Assembly: GCF_000022085.1 (NCBI RefSeq)
Contig: NC_011894.1
Location: forward strand, 4,920,001-4,984,000
From: Methylobacterium nodulans ORS 2060
GTDB taxonomy: Bacteria; Pseudomonadota; Alphaproteobacteria; Rhizobiales; Beijerinckiaceae
Length of the DNA stretch: 64,000 nt
Direction of reading: 5' to 3'
Under the pieces are notes generated by a model. The model was not told the origin of the DNA and ran no database searches. It saw nothing but the letters and a program-made list of their open reading frames with translations. A program made the position numbers and the translations under genes. Below, one piece after another: positions 51,428-59,344 of this stretch; the stretch's first letter is position 1; each line of letters begins with the position of its first letter.

Positions 51428-51716
51428 TTTTAGAAGGGATTATGCATGCGCCATATATCTTTCGTGCGGCATAGTACGGTCTCGCACCGAATAGGTCAAT
51501 TCGGTTTCTTTGGGTTAGACAGCCCGAACGTCTTATGATGCCCGTCGCTGGCGGACGTCCGAACAAGATCGAGGCGTGACGGCGGCAGGACGACGAGAGC
51601 CAACCTCCCACAGCCGTGGGATGGCTTACGCGCCAGGAATTTGCCCTGACGTTCGCGGCTCGCGCAGGTGCCGGGCGTTCAGGCGCCCTTCTCCGGTGCG
51701 AGATGGCTCACGCTGG

Positions 51717-52820
51717 TCAGAGCGTCCTGAGGAAGGCGACCAAGGCCGCCTTCTCGTCGCGGGTCAGACCGAGCGGCCGTATCAGCGGCGAGAGCCGCGC
51801 GGCGTCCGCGTGGAGCGGGCGGGCGGCCTCGGCGGCGTTGCGGGCCCAGACCTCGCCACCGCCCCGGTCGTAGAGATTGACGACTCCCGCCAGCGTCGCG
51901 AACAGCCCGGCATGGCCGTAAGGCGCGGTGTCGCGCAGGTGGCGCAGGCTCGGCGTGCGGAAGCGGCCGGCATCCTCCGGCCGGCCAGTGACCTCGAAAC
52001 GGCCGAGATCCTGCGCGGGCTCGCCGAAGGACGAGAGCTTCAGGTTGTGGAAGCGCTCATCCGTGAGCAGCGGGCCGAAATGGCAGTTGGCGCAACGCGC
52101 CTTGGTGCGGAACAGGTGGAGGCCCGCGATTGCCCGGTCGGACAAGGCCGCAAGGTCCCCGGCGGCGAAGCGGTCGAAGCGGGTCGGCCTGTCGAGCCCG
52201 GCCAGGTAGGCGAGAAGCGCGGCCGAGAGCGTGTCCGCCGAGAGGCCTGCGGCCGGGAAGGCATCGGTGAACCTCGCCGCATAGCCGGCATCGGCCGCGA
52301 GCCGCCCGAGGATCGGTTCGAGCGAGGGATTCCCCATCTCGTCCGGATCGGTGAGCGGCGCCAGCACCTGCCAGACGAGGGATTGTCGCCGGCCGTCCCA
52401 GCCCCATTGGCTGCGCGCCGCAGCGGTTTGAAGGCCGGGCGGATTGCGGCGGCCGAGCCGATCCCGATGGCCTCGCGCCTTCGGCGCCGGAATGCTCCAG
52501 CCATGCGCCGGGTCGTGACAGCCGGCGCAGGCGAGGTGCTGGTCGGCGGAGAGGACCGGATCATGAAACAGCCGCGCGCCGAGCGCGGCGCGCCGCTGCC
52601 CGGTGCGGTCGGGCACCGGGGGCAGGACCCGCGCACCGAGTTCCACGAACGCCACCCCGGCCTCGATCCAGGGCGCGGGCCAGTTCTCCGGAGGTCCGGA
52701 ATAGGCCCGGCGCAGGTCGGCGGCGACCTCCGGCCCCTGCCCGCCGGATGGCAGCACGCCGACCATGATCGCAGCGGCGAGGCTGAATGCGGCCCACCGG
52801 AGGCTGCAGGTGCACCTCAA
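51717..52820 (-). CDS. Di-haem cytochrome c peroxidase/MauG-family protein
   Basis: About 367 residues. Two c-type haem sites are visible, CAGCH and CANCH, with HGWS and YGHAG histidine-containing segments in the places expected of the family, plus LGARLFHDPVLSADQHLACA and RFRTPSLRHLRDTAPYGHAG. It is a periplasmic electron-transfer enzyme that reduces peroxide or oxidises a partner protein. The start is probably a TTG at 52820 that overlaps the stop of the upstream gene and gives a signal peptide (LRWAAFSLAAAIMVGVLPSGG). No ATG fits, so start confidence is moderate. Confidence 0.88.
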   Translation of the reverse strand: MRCTCSLRWAAFSLAAAIMVGVLPSGGQGPEVAADLRRAYSGPPENWPAPWIEAGVAFVELGARVLPPVPDRTGQRRAALGARLFHDPVLSADQHLACAGCHDPAHGWSIPAPKARGHRDRLGRRNPPGLQTAAARSQWGWDGRRQSLVWQVLAPLTDPDEMGNPSLEPILGRLAADAGYAARFTDAFPAAGLSADTLSAALLAYLAGLDRPTRFDRFAAGDLAALSDRAIAGLHLFRTKARCANCHFGPLLTDERFHNLKLSSFGEPAQDLGRFEVTGRPEDAGRFRTPSLRHLRDTAPYGHAGLFATLAGVVNLYDRGGGEVWARNAAEAARPLHADAARLSPLIRPLGLTRDEKAALVAFLRTL

Positions 52821-53617
52821 TGGCAATCTCCGGCGACCTGATCGCGGTAGACCTCGAACGCGACGGTCGACGCCCAGCGCACCCGGCGCTCGCGCCAGGC
52901 TCCTGAGCCCGACACGGCTGAAGCTGCCCGTCGCAAGGCCGCACCGGTGCCGGTGGGCGCCGGAACGATCGCAAGCACCGTCGGCTCGACCGGCGGCAGG
53001 GTGGCCGAGAACTTGGTCCAGGCGCGGGAGGTGAACAGCTCGTCGAGGAGCACCCTGTCGTGAATGGCGGCGTCGCATTCGCCGGAACGCACCCGCATCA
53101 GGGCAGGGGCAGGTGCCCGCACGACGGCGACCTTGGCGCCGAAGCTGCGGGCGATGCGCTGGCCGGAGACATTCGCCTCCGAGGCGCAGACCGTGCGGCC
53201 TGCGAGGTCCTCCCAGCGCCGGATCGTGGTGTCGGAACGCATGGCGACGCTGAGGCCCGAGCGATAGCCGAGCGGCACGGCGTCGCCGGAGGCAAGGCGC
53301 GAATCGTCCGGCTTCAGGCGAACGAAGACGCCGTCGACCGAGCCGGTCTCGGATGCCGCGGCGCCGTCCAGGACCACGACGAGACGCACCGGTATGCCGA
53401 GCGTCTCGCCGAGAAGACGGGCGAGGTCGGGCTCGAACCCCTCCTCGTAGTAGATCCGCCCGTCCGGCGCGTCCGGTGGCGGAACATAGGCGGCGCCGAG
53501 GGTGAGGCGTTTCCCGTCGGCACTGGCCTGGGCTCCCGCCGGCCCTGCCGCCGACACGGCGCTCGGCGTCAGACACGCCAGGAGGGTGCCGATCAGGCAA
53601 CGGGCGATGCTCGTCAT
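52817..53617 (-). CDS. Periplasmic solute-binding protein (SBP family 3-like)
   Basis: 266 residues with a signal peptide (CLIGTLLACLTPSAVSAAG). The fold follows the family-3 binding-protein plan: GFEPDLARLLGETLGIPVRL (first lobe), GYRSGLSVAMRSDTTIRRWE and EDLAGRTVCASEANVSGQRI (hinge and second lobe), MRVRSGECDAAIHDRVLLDE. No transporter of the matching amino-acid type lies beside it; instead it overlaps the di-haem peroxidase gene. Pairs of a binding protein and a cytochrome occur in quinoprotein dehydrogenase systems, but I see no dehydrogenase here. Ligand unknown. Confidence 0.8.
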   Translation of the reverse strand: MTSIARCLIGTLLACLTPSAVSAAGPAGAQASADGKRLTLGAAYVPPPDAPDGRIYYEEGFEPDLARLLGETLGIPVRLVVVLDGAAASETGSVDGVFVRLKPDDSRLASGDAVPLGYRSGLSVAMRSDTTIRRWEDLAGRTVCASEANVSGQRIARSFGAKVAVVRAPAPALMRVRSGECDAAIHDRVLLDELFTSRAWTKFSATLPPVEPTVLAIVPAPTGTGAALRRAASAVSGSGAWRERRVRWASTVAFEVYRDQVAGDCH

Positions 53618-53696
53618 GGGGTTTCTCGCGCCTCCTCTCCGGCTGGAGCGGCCTACATCGCCATCTGGCAGAAGGCGCTTGCAGCCGCCTTGGCAG

Positions 53697-53706
53697 TAGT
53701 ATACTA
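53697..53706. promoter_or_regulatory. Perfect palindrome TAGTATACTA in divergent promoter region
   Basis: Ten-bp palindrome in the AT-rich gap between divergent binding-protein genes, 68 bp before the plus-strand start. A TTGGCA hexamer overlaps its left side. Candidate operator for one or both units. Confidence 0.4.
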
Positions 53707-53773
53707 AAAATATGGAATTTATAGTCTGATCTCGAATAGGGCGTTCGCGGCAGCGCTCTCAGGAGACAACCCC

Positions 53774-54847
53774 ATGGGCCACCATCACCACGTCGTGTCG
53801 GCGCTCGCTGCGCTCGGCGCCATCGCGTTCAGTGTTCTCGGCGTTGCGACACCCTCACGCGCAGAGACGCTGCCCTCGATCAATCTTCAGCTCACGCCAT
53901 GGACCGTGGTGGCGCGCAAGAAGGGCTTTTTCAAAGACGAATTCGACAAGATCGGCACGACGCAGGTGAACCTGATCGCCTCCGGCGCGGCCGAGCTGCT
54001 CGGCGCCGAGGCCGCGGCGGTCGGCGGCGGCGCGATCGCGATCGCCCAGCGCATGATCTATCCGGCGACGGTGCACCGCGCGAACGGGCTCGACGGCGTG
54101 GTGATCTGGGCGTCCGAACCCTCGAACCGCTACCGCGCACCGATCCTCGCCCGCGCGAACAACGACGCCATCAAGACGGTGGCGGATCTCGACGGCAAGA
54201 AATTCGGGTCGAGCCGCATCAGCTGCTACTGGTCGTCGCCCTTCGAGATCCTGGAGAAGGCCGGGCTGCCCTTCGACTCCCGCGAGAAGCAGGGGCGCGT
54301 GCGCTACACGTCGATCGACAACCCCGCCGTCGCGATCTCCTCGGTGCTGTCGGGCGCAACCGACGCCACCACCGCCCATCTCGCGGCCGGCGCCTTCGCT
54401 GGCGCTTGGCTCTCGGGCAAGCTGAAGGTGGTCGGCCGCTCGCCGGACGACGGCATCTACGTCAACAATGCCGGTCGGGTGACCTACTTCGCCCGCCGCG
54501 ACTTCGTGAACAAGTATCCCGAGGTGGTGAAGGCGTTCCTCGCCGCCCGCGAGCGCACCCGCGAATGGACCGCCGACAACGTGGACGAGGCGGCCGAGAT
54601 CATCGCCCGCGAGACCCGCGTGCCCGTCGAGGTCGCCAAGTTCCAGATCACGCATGTCGGCGAGTGGGAGTTCATGGCCGGCGAGCCGAATGCCGAGCGC
54701 GCCCGCAACGCCATCAAGATCTTCCAGGCCTGGTACATCGCCCACGGCGACGACATCCTGTCGGAGCGCAAGCTCTCCGACGAGCAGATCAATGCCTTCA
54801 TCGACGGACGCTTCTTCGCCGGCGGTCAATACTCGATCTACAACTGA
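53774..54847 (+). CDS. NitT/TauT-type ABC transporter substrate-binding protein, system 1
   Basis: 357 residues with a signal peptide (ALGAIAFSVLGVATPSRAE). The SsuA/TauA/NMT1-type fold shows in LTPWTVVARKKGFFKDEFDK, NLIASGAAELLGAEAAAV, TVADLDGKKFGSSRISCYWS and ISSVLSGATDATTAHLAAG. Ligands in this family include sulfonates, taurine, nitrate and thiamine precursors; this one cannot be told. An HHHH string lies near the start of the signal peptide. A permease and an ATPase follow on the same strand. Confidence 0.9.
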   Translation: MGHHHHVVSALAALGAIAFSVLGVATPSRAETLPSINLQLTPWTVVARKKGFFKDEFDKIGTTQVNLIASGAAELLGAEAAAVGGGAIAIAQRMIYPATVHRANGLDGVVIWASEPSNRYRAPILARANNDAIKTVADLDGKKFGSSRISCYWSSPFEILEKAGLPFDSREKQGRVRYTSIDNPAVAISSVLSGATDATTAHLAAGAFAGAWLSGKLKVVGRSPDDGIYVNNAGRVTYFARRDFVNKYPEVVKAFLAARERTREWTADNVDEAAEIIARETRVPVEVAKFQITHVGEWEFMAGEPNAERARNAIKIFQAWYIAHGDDILSERKLSDEQINAFIDGRFFAGGQYSIYN

Positions 54848-54927
54848 GCGCATCGGCTCCGGCGTCGCCTCGTCGATGGCCGGAGCCTTGCCGTCGTCTC
54901 CGAATCCAACGGGACCCGACTTCCATC

Positions 54928-55773
54928 ATGAGCGACACCGCGAATACGATTGCCGGCGCGGGCTTTGCGGACACGGCCTCGGCGGTGCGGGCCGTCCGGG
55001 CTCCGAAGGTCCGGCGCCGCGGCTTCGGCCTCACGGGCCTCGTCCTGCCGCTCACGATCCTGGTGCTGTGGGAGGCATCCGCCACCTTCCGCTGGATCGA
55101 TCCCGTCTTCCTGCCGGCGCCGCAGCTGGTCGCGGCCGCCTTCTGGAAGATGCTGACCGCCCAGAACCTGGCGCTCGATTTCCTGGCCAGCATCTCGATC
55201 GTCGGTCAGGCGTTCCTCTACGGCTCCGCCGCCGCCATCCTGCTCGGGATCGCCGCCGGCCTGTCCCGGCGGGTCGAGGAGTTCTTCGGCCCGACCTTCG
55301 ACACCATCCGGCACATCCCCGGCATCGCCTGGCTGCCGCTCATCGTGCTGTGGCTCGGCATCGGCGCGCCGGCCAAGGTGCTGGTGATCGCGAAATCCGT
55401 GTTCTTCCCGGTCTTCCTGAACACGCTCCAGGGCATCCGGAACGTCGACAAGAACCATGTCGAGCTCGCCCGGGCGCTGACCCTCACGCGCTGGCAACTA
55501 GTGCGCCGCGTGGTGCTGCCCTCGGCGCTGCCGAGCATCCTGGTCTCGCTGCGCTACGCCGCCGGCCTCGCCTGGGCCCTGGTGGTGGTGGCGGAAGGTC
55601 TCAGCGGACTTGAGGGTCTCGGCTTCCTCATCTTCCGGGCGCAGGGGCTGCTGCTCACCGATCAGCTCATGGTCTGCATGGTCGTCATCGGTCTGGTCGG
55701 CTTCGCCATCGACCGCGGCATGGCCCTGGTGCAACGGCGCCTGCTGCGCTGGAAGCAGGGTTTCGAGGGATGA
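54928..55773 (+). CDS. ABC transporter permease (SsuC/TauC type), system 1
   Basis: 281 residues with about six membrane segments (LTGLVLPLTILVLWEASATF, FLYGSAAAILLGIAAGL, YAAGLAWALVVVAEGLSGL, VCMVVIGLVGFAIDRGMAL). The EAA loop that contacts the ATPase reads NHVELARALTLTRWQLVRRV followed by VLPSALPSIL. Belongs to the binding-protein-dependent permease family of nitrate/taurine importers. It lies 80 bp after the binding-protein gene and its stop overlaps an in-frame ATG of the ATPase gene. Confidence 0.93.
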   Translation: MSDTANTIAGAGFADTASAVRAVRAPKVRRRGFGLTGLVLPLTILVLWEASATFRWIDPVFLPAPQLVAAAFWKMLTAQNLALDFLASISIVGQAFLYGSAAAILLGIAAGLSRRVEEFFGPTFDTIRHIPGIAWLPLIVLWLGIGAPAKVLVIAKSVFFPVFLNTLQGIRNVDKNHVELARALTLTRWQLVRRVVLPSALPSILVSLRYAAGLAWALVVVAEGLSGLEGLGFLIFRAQGLLLTDQLMVCMVVIGLVGFAIDRGMALVQRRLLRWKQGFEG

Positions 55774-55811
55774 GCGGCCCGCCGGCACCCGATCGCAGAA
55801 GGAGCGCTCCC

Positions 55812-56591
55812 ATGGCCGCCGCTGGTCGCCTCGACATCCGCGACGTCTCCAAGACCTATCAGGTCGAGGGCCGTCCTCCGCTCACCGTGCTCTCCCGCGT
55901 CAGCTTCGACGTGGCCGCAGGCTCGTTCGTCTCGCTGCTCGGCCCGAGCGGCTGCGGCAAGTCCACGCTGCTGCGCCTGATCCTCGGCCTCGATCCCGAA
56001 TACGACGGCGACATCCTGGTCGACGGGGAGCGGATCTCCGGCCCCGGGCTCGCCCGCGGCATCGTCTTTCAGGATCACCGGCTGCTGCCGTGGCTGACGC
56101 TGGAGCAGAATGTTGCGCTCAGCCTTGAGAACTCCCGCTGGTCCGCGGCCGAGAAGGCGCAGGCGGTGCGCGAGCACATCGCGCTCGTGGGATTGCGCGG
56201 CTTCGAGAAAGCCTATCCGCACCAGCTCTCGGGCGGCATGGCCCAGCGCGCGGCGATCGCGCGGGGGCTCGCCAACCGGCCGGAGATCCTGTTGCTGGAC
56301 GAGCCCCTCGGCGCCCTCGACGCCCTCACCCGCGTGCGTCTGCAGGGCGAATTGCAGCGCATCTGGAGGGTGGAGAAGGTCACCATGATCCTCGTGACCC
56401 ACGACGTCGACGAGGCGATCTTCCTCAGCGACGAGGTGATCGTGATGAGCACGGGGCCCGGCCGGGTGGCGGAACGCATCGCGATCGATCTCGACGGCGC
56501 CCGCGACCGGGCCGGCGCGGCGTTCGCCGCCACCAAGCGCCGCATTCTCCGGGCCATGGGCGATGATGTCGGCCACCGCGATGCCGCCTGA
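55812..56591 (+). CDS. ABC transporter ATPase (SsuB/TauB type), system 1
   Basis: 259 residues from the ATG at 55812, which has AAGGAG upstream; the ATG at 55770 overlaps the permease stop and is also possible. All nucleotide-binding motifs are present: Walker A GPSGCGKST, Q-loop VFQDHRLLPW, signature LSGGMAQRAAIARGL, Walker B ILLLDEPLGALDALTR, and the switch His in LVTHDVDEA. It powers import by the membrane protein encoded just upstream. The 3' end overlaps the start of the TPR-protein gene by 29 bp. Confidence 0.95.
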   Translation: MAAAGRLDIRDVSKTYQVEGRPPLTVLSRVSFDVAAGSFVSLLGPSGCGKSTLLRLILGLDPEYDGDILVDGERISGPGLARGIVFQDHRLLPWLTLEQNVALSLENSRWSAAEKAQAVREHIALVGLRGFEKAYPHQLSGGMAQRAAIARGLANRPEILLLDEPLGALDALTRVRLQGELQRIWRVEKVTMILVTHDVDEAIFLSDEVIVMSTGPGRVAERIAIDLDGARDRAGAAFAATKRRILRAMGDDVGHRDAA

Positions 56592-57051
56592 CCGGCTCCG
56601 GCGGGCTGCCTTCGCGGCCGGCGCCCTCGTGCTCGGCCTCGCCGCGGGCGCGTCCGCCATGGACACGGCGCCGTCCACCGATCTGCCCGATCTCTCGGCC
56701 GCGCGCGCCAAGATCTACGCGGAAGAGTACGAGGCCGCCGCCGCCGAACTCGGCGCCTTGACCGCGACCGTGCGGCACGCCGATCTCTACAACCTGCGGG
56801 CCTTCGCGCTGCGCAAGCTGAAGCGCTACGACGAGGCCGCGCGCTGGTACAAGGAAGCGCTGTTCTACGACCCGACCCATCGCCCGGCGCTCGCGTATCA
56901 GGGCGAGCTGTTCCTCGCGATCGGCGACCTCGCCCATGCCCGCAACAACCTCAAGCTCCTGCGCCTGCTGTGCCACCCGAACGGCTGCGAGGAGCTCCGC
57001 CGGCTGGAGGCCGCCCTCGTCGCGGCCGGCGTGGACCCGCCACCATCCTGA
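56563..57051 (+). CDS. Exported tetratricopeptide-repeat protein
   Basis: 162 residues with a signal peptide (RRAAFAAGALVLGLAAGASA). Two to three TPR units follow: LSAARAKIYAEEYEAAAAEL, YNLRAFALRKLKRYDEAARW then YKEALFYDPTHRPALAYQGE, and AIGDLAHARNNLKLLRLL. A CHPNGCEELRRLEAAL end has two Cys. It is the last gene of the transporter operon and overlaps the ATPase gene, so it probably acts in the periplasm as a protein-binding partner of system 1. An internal ATG at 56581 is an alternative start. Confidence 0.85.
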   Translation: MMSATAMPPDRLRRAAFAAGALVLGLAAGASAMDTAPSTDLPDLSAARAKIYAEEYEAAAAELGALTATVRHADLYNLRAFALRKLKRYDEAARWYKEALFYDPTHRPALAYQGELFLAIGDLAHARNNLKLLRLLCHPNGCEELRRLEAALVAAGVDPPPS

Positions 57052-57076
57052 ACCAGGGGCGCCGCCGCGGCGCGGG

Positions 57077-57367
57077 ATGGTGCCCTGCGGGACGACGGGG
57101 CCGATCCGCCACCCGCGTGGTCGCCGGGCGTGGGCCCGGCAGACGCAAAAGGGGACCTGGACCATCTCCCCCAACACCGACCTGCCGGCCGATGCCGCGC
57201 AGGAGCTGCAGGGCAATATGGGCGAGTCGGGCTTCATCCGTGCGGTCGCGGACACGGGCGACAAGGAACTCTTTCGCCTGATCAACGACGCATTGGCTTC
57301 CACCGATCTCGGATCGAGGAAGACGCTCGTCGACGCGGCCCAGAAGCAGCTCGACGTCGTGCGCTGA
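57077..57367 (+). CDS. Hypothetical protein (up to 96 aa), start unclear
   Basis: The convincing part is the last 68 codons, with a helical, acidic protein (TDLPADAAQELQGNMGESGF, LFRLINDALASTDLGSRKTL). The only upstream in-frame standard start is the ATG at 57077, which adds about 28 basic, unlikely residues. An AAAAGGGG box lies about nine bases before an ATC codon at the point where the protein-like part begins, so a non-standard or mutated start is possible. Family not recognised. Confidence 0.45.
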   Translation: MVPCGTTGPIRHPRGRRAWARQTQKGTWTISPNTDLPADAAQELQGNMGESGFIRAVADTGDKELFRLINDALASTDLGSRKTLVDAAQKQLDVVR

Positions 57368-57417
57368 CCGGGCCGGCGGGAGCGAAGGCGTCCGCGGACG
57401 CCGTCGCGCTCCGCTTC

Positions 57418-57705
57418 TCAGAGCCGCGGCAGGGTCCGCAGCGCGTGCAGGAAGACGTCCACATCCTCGCGCGTGTTGTAGAAGGCGAGCGAGGCGCGCA
57501 CCGACTCGCTCACCCCGAAGCGCCGCAGGGCCGGCAGCGCGCAGTGATGGCCGGCCCGCACCGCGATCCCGTGCCGGTCGAGGTGCTGGGCCACCGCCGC
57601 GTTCTCCTGCCTCTCGATCACGAAGGACATCACGCTCGCCTTCTGGCGCGCGGCGCCGAGAAGCCGCAATCCCTTGATCTCGGCGAGGCCGACCGGATGC
57701 TGCGC
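57418..57705 (-). pseudogene. C-terminal fragment of a cysteine desulfurase (SufS-like, encapsulin cargo type)
   Basis: The frame reads [79 protein letters not shown]. This is the C-terminal domain of class-V aminotransferase-type cysteine desulfurases; GIAVRAGHHCA(Q)P and the RASLAFYNTREDVD string are signatures. The PLP-binding half with the catalytic Lys is missing. Upstream the sequence passes directly into the encapsulin fragment in another frame, which fits a deletion that joined two neighbouring genes. Confidence 0.8.
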
Positions 57706-57917
57706 GTCCCGCCCTCGCTCGCGAGATCGACGCGGCCGGGCTTGGCGAGCACCACCGCGCGCCGCTTCACCCGGTAGACGCCGCCCGACACGTTCACGAA
57801 GGGCAGGAGGCGCAACAGGAAGCGCGGGGTGTTAGCGCTGTTCTGGACCGCCGTGACGGTTGCGGTCGCGAGATTGCGTGCCGCGGCGGCGCTCACGCTC
57901 AGGCCTGGACCACTCAT
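57705..57917 (-). pseudogene. N-terminal fragment of a Family 2A encapsulin (SrpI-like)
   Basis: An ATG with AAGGAG ten bases upstream begins a frame that reads [43 protein letters not shown]. This matches the start of SrpI-type Family 2A encapsulin shells as I remember them (AR-LA-AT-T--Q-S--TPR-L--LL--V-V--G-YRV-R). After about 66 residues the homology stops; the frame then runs out of frame through the desulfurase fragment to 57630. A real shell protein has about 300 residues, so this copy cannot assemble. Confidence 0.68.
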
Positions 57918-58302
57918 GGCCGGGAGACTCCTTCAGAATGGGAACGGATGTGACGCAGGCGTGCACGGACAGACCGCACGGATTCCGTACAGGCATGCAG
58001 GCTCCGGCGCATGGATGCGCCGGTTGTCCGAACTAAAGTCTTGATATTCGGCGCCGATGACTTGCGGACGCCGCGGAACAGGGTTCGTCTAACGTCATGG
58101 GGCCGCAAGCGTCAATGGAATGTTTAGCATTCCGCCATGTCTTTGCACCACGGATCGCCAAGGATCGAGAAGGGTCGCCCAAAACTGCGGGTGAGAACAG
58201 AACAATGTTCTCCTGGCGCGCGTGCCGGCACGCCGAAGAGAGCAGGATTTGTCGGGAATGGTTTTTCGCGGACCCGCGCGGGAGTGCTTGAGTCCCGCCT
58301 GC
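57918..58302. other. Intergenic region between cysE and the encapsulin remnant
   Basis: About 385 bp. No gene or RNA recognised. The region next to 57917 still has a ribosome-binding site for the broken shell gene. Confidence 0.4.
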
Positions 58303-59145
58303 TCAGATGCCGTCGCCGAAGAACTGGTCCATGCTGAGCGCCGGGTCCTCGCCCTGGGGGGTGCGGCTGATCACCCGGGCTGGCACGCCGGCCACCGTCG
58401 TATGGGGCGGGACGTCGTGCAGGACGACGGCCGCCGCCGCCACCTTGGCACCCTCCCCAATCCGGATGTTGCCGAGCACCTTGGCGCCCACGCTGAGCAG
58501 CACGCCGCGGCTGATCTTCGGATGGCGGTCGCCGGTCTCCTTGCCGTTGCCGCCGAGTGTGACCGACTGGAGGATCGAGACGTCGTCGGCGATCACCGTG
58601 GTCTCGCCGATGACGACGCCGGTGGCGTGATCGATGAACACGCCCGAGCCGATCCGGGCGGCCGGGTGGATGTCGGCCCCGAACACCTCCGACATCCGGC
58701 TCTGCACGTGCAGGCTGAGCGTCGCCCGGCCCTGGTGCCAGAGCCAATGGGCGACCCGGTAGGCTTCGAGGGCGGCGAGCCCCTTGTAGAAGAGGAACGG
58801 GTCGAGGTAGCGGCGGCAGGTGGGATCGCGCTCGCGGATGGCGACGAGGTCGCGCACCGCGTGGGCGCTGGCCTGCGGGTCGGTCGCGAAGGCCGAGAGG
58901 CAGAGGTCGCGCATGGCGAGCCGCGCGAGGTCGCCGTCCCCGAGCCGGTGCGCCACCCGGTAGGCGAAGGCGTGGGCGAGGCTCGGCTGGTCGAGGATCG
59001 TCGCCTGCAGGATGCCCGCGTAGAGCGGCTCCTCGATCAGGGCGGCCTCGGCCTCGGCGCGCAATTCGCGCCAGACGTCGTCGACCGCGCTGCTGCGGCT
59101 CTTCTCGCGCAGGGGCGGCGCGGTCGGGGACGGGATCGCGCCCAT
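58303..59145 (-). CDS. cysE: Serine O-acetyltransferase
   Basis: 280 residues. CysE acetylates L-serine with acetyl-CoA to give O-acetylserine, the acceptor for sulfide in cysteine synthesis. The N-terminal SATase_N helical domain reads VDDVWRELRAEAEAALIEEP and FAYRVAHRLGDGDLARLAMR. The C-terminal left-handed beta-helix has the hexapeptide repeats and catalytic histidines: DPFLFYKGLAALEAYRVAHW, FGADIHPAARIGSGVFIDHA, TGVVIGETTVIADDVSIL, LGGNGKETGDRHPKI. It lies upstream of, and in line with, the encapsulin-desulfurase remnant; such a trio is known for Family 2A encapsulin operons. A 64-residue gene ends 4 bp before its start. Confidence 0.95.
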   Translation of the reverse strand: MGAIPSPTAPPLREKSRSSAVDDVWRELRAEAEAALIEEPLYAGILQATILDQPSLAHAFAYRVAHRLGDGDLARLAMRDLCLSAFATDPQASAHAVRDLVAIRERDPTCRRYLDPFLFYKGLAALEAYRVAHWLWHQGRATLSLHVQSRMSEVFGADIHPAARIGSGVFIDHATGVVIGETTVIADDVSILQSVTLGGNGKETGDRHPKISRGVLLSVGAKVLGNIRIGEGAKVAAAAVVLHDVPPHTTVAGVPARVISRTPQGEDPALSMDQFFGDGI

Positions 59146-59149
59146 CGGC

Positions 59150-59344
59150 TCAAAGCGCGACGCGCTGGAACAGGGCCGAGACGTAGCCGCGCAGGAGCTC
59201 GTGGCCGTCGAACTGCACGTCGAGGGCGAGGAGCCCGTCCGCCGCCTCGTGGATGCCGATCACCTCGCCGGTGGCGTGACGCCAGATGCCGAGGGCCTCG
59301 GCGACATCGAGCCTTGCGAACACGACTTGATCTCCTGGAACCAT
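59150..59344 (-). CDS. Small protein upstream of cysE (64 aa)
   Basis: GGAGG lies six bases before the ATG at 59344; longer in-frame forms lack coding character. The 64 residues suggest a small beta domain of SH3/KOW-like size (MVPGDQVVFARLDVAEALGI, TGEVIGIHEAADGLLALDVQ, LLRGYVSALFQRVAL). Four bases separate it from cysE, so both are on one transcript. Function unknown; it may belong to the same sulfur locus. Confidence 0.68.
   Translation of the reverse strand: MVPGDQVVFARLDVAEALGIWRHATGEVIGIHEAADGLLALDVQFDGHELLRGYVSALFQRVAL

Noticed and set aside
52817..53617. MxaJ/XoxJ-type protein of a methanol dehydrogenase cluster
   Set aside because: The general binding-protein fold fits, but the MxaJ-specific motifs are not seen and no mxa/xox dehydrogenase or cytochrome cL gene is present.
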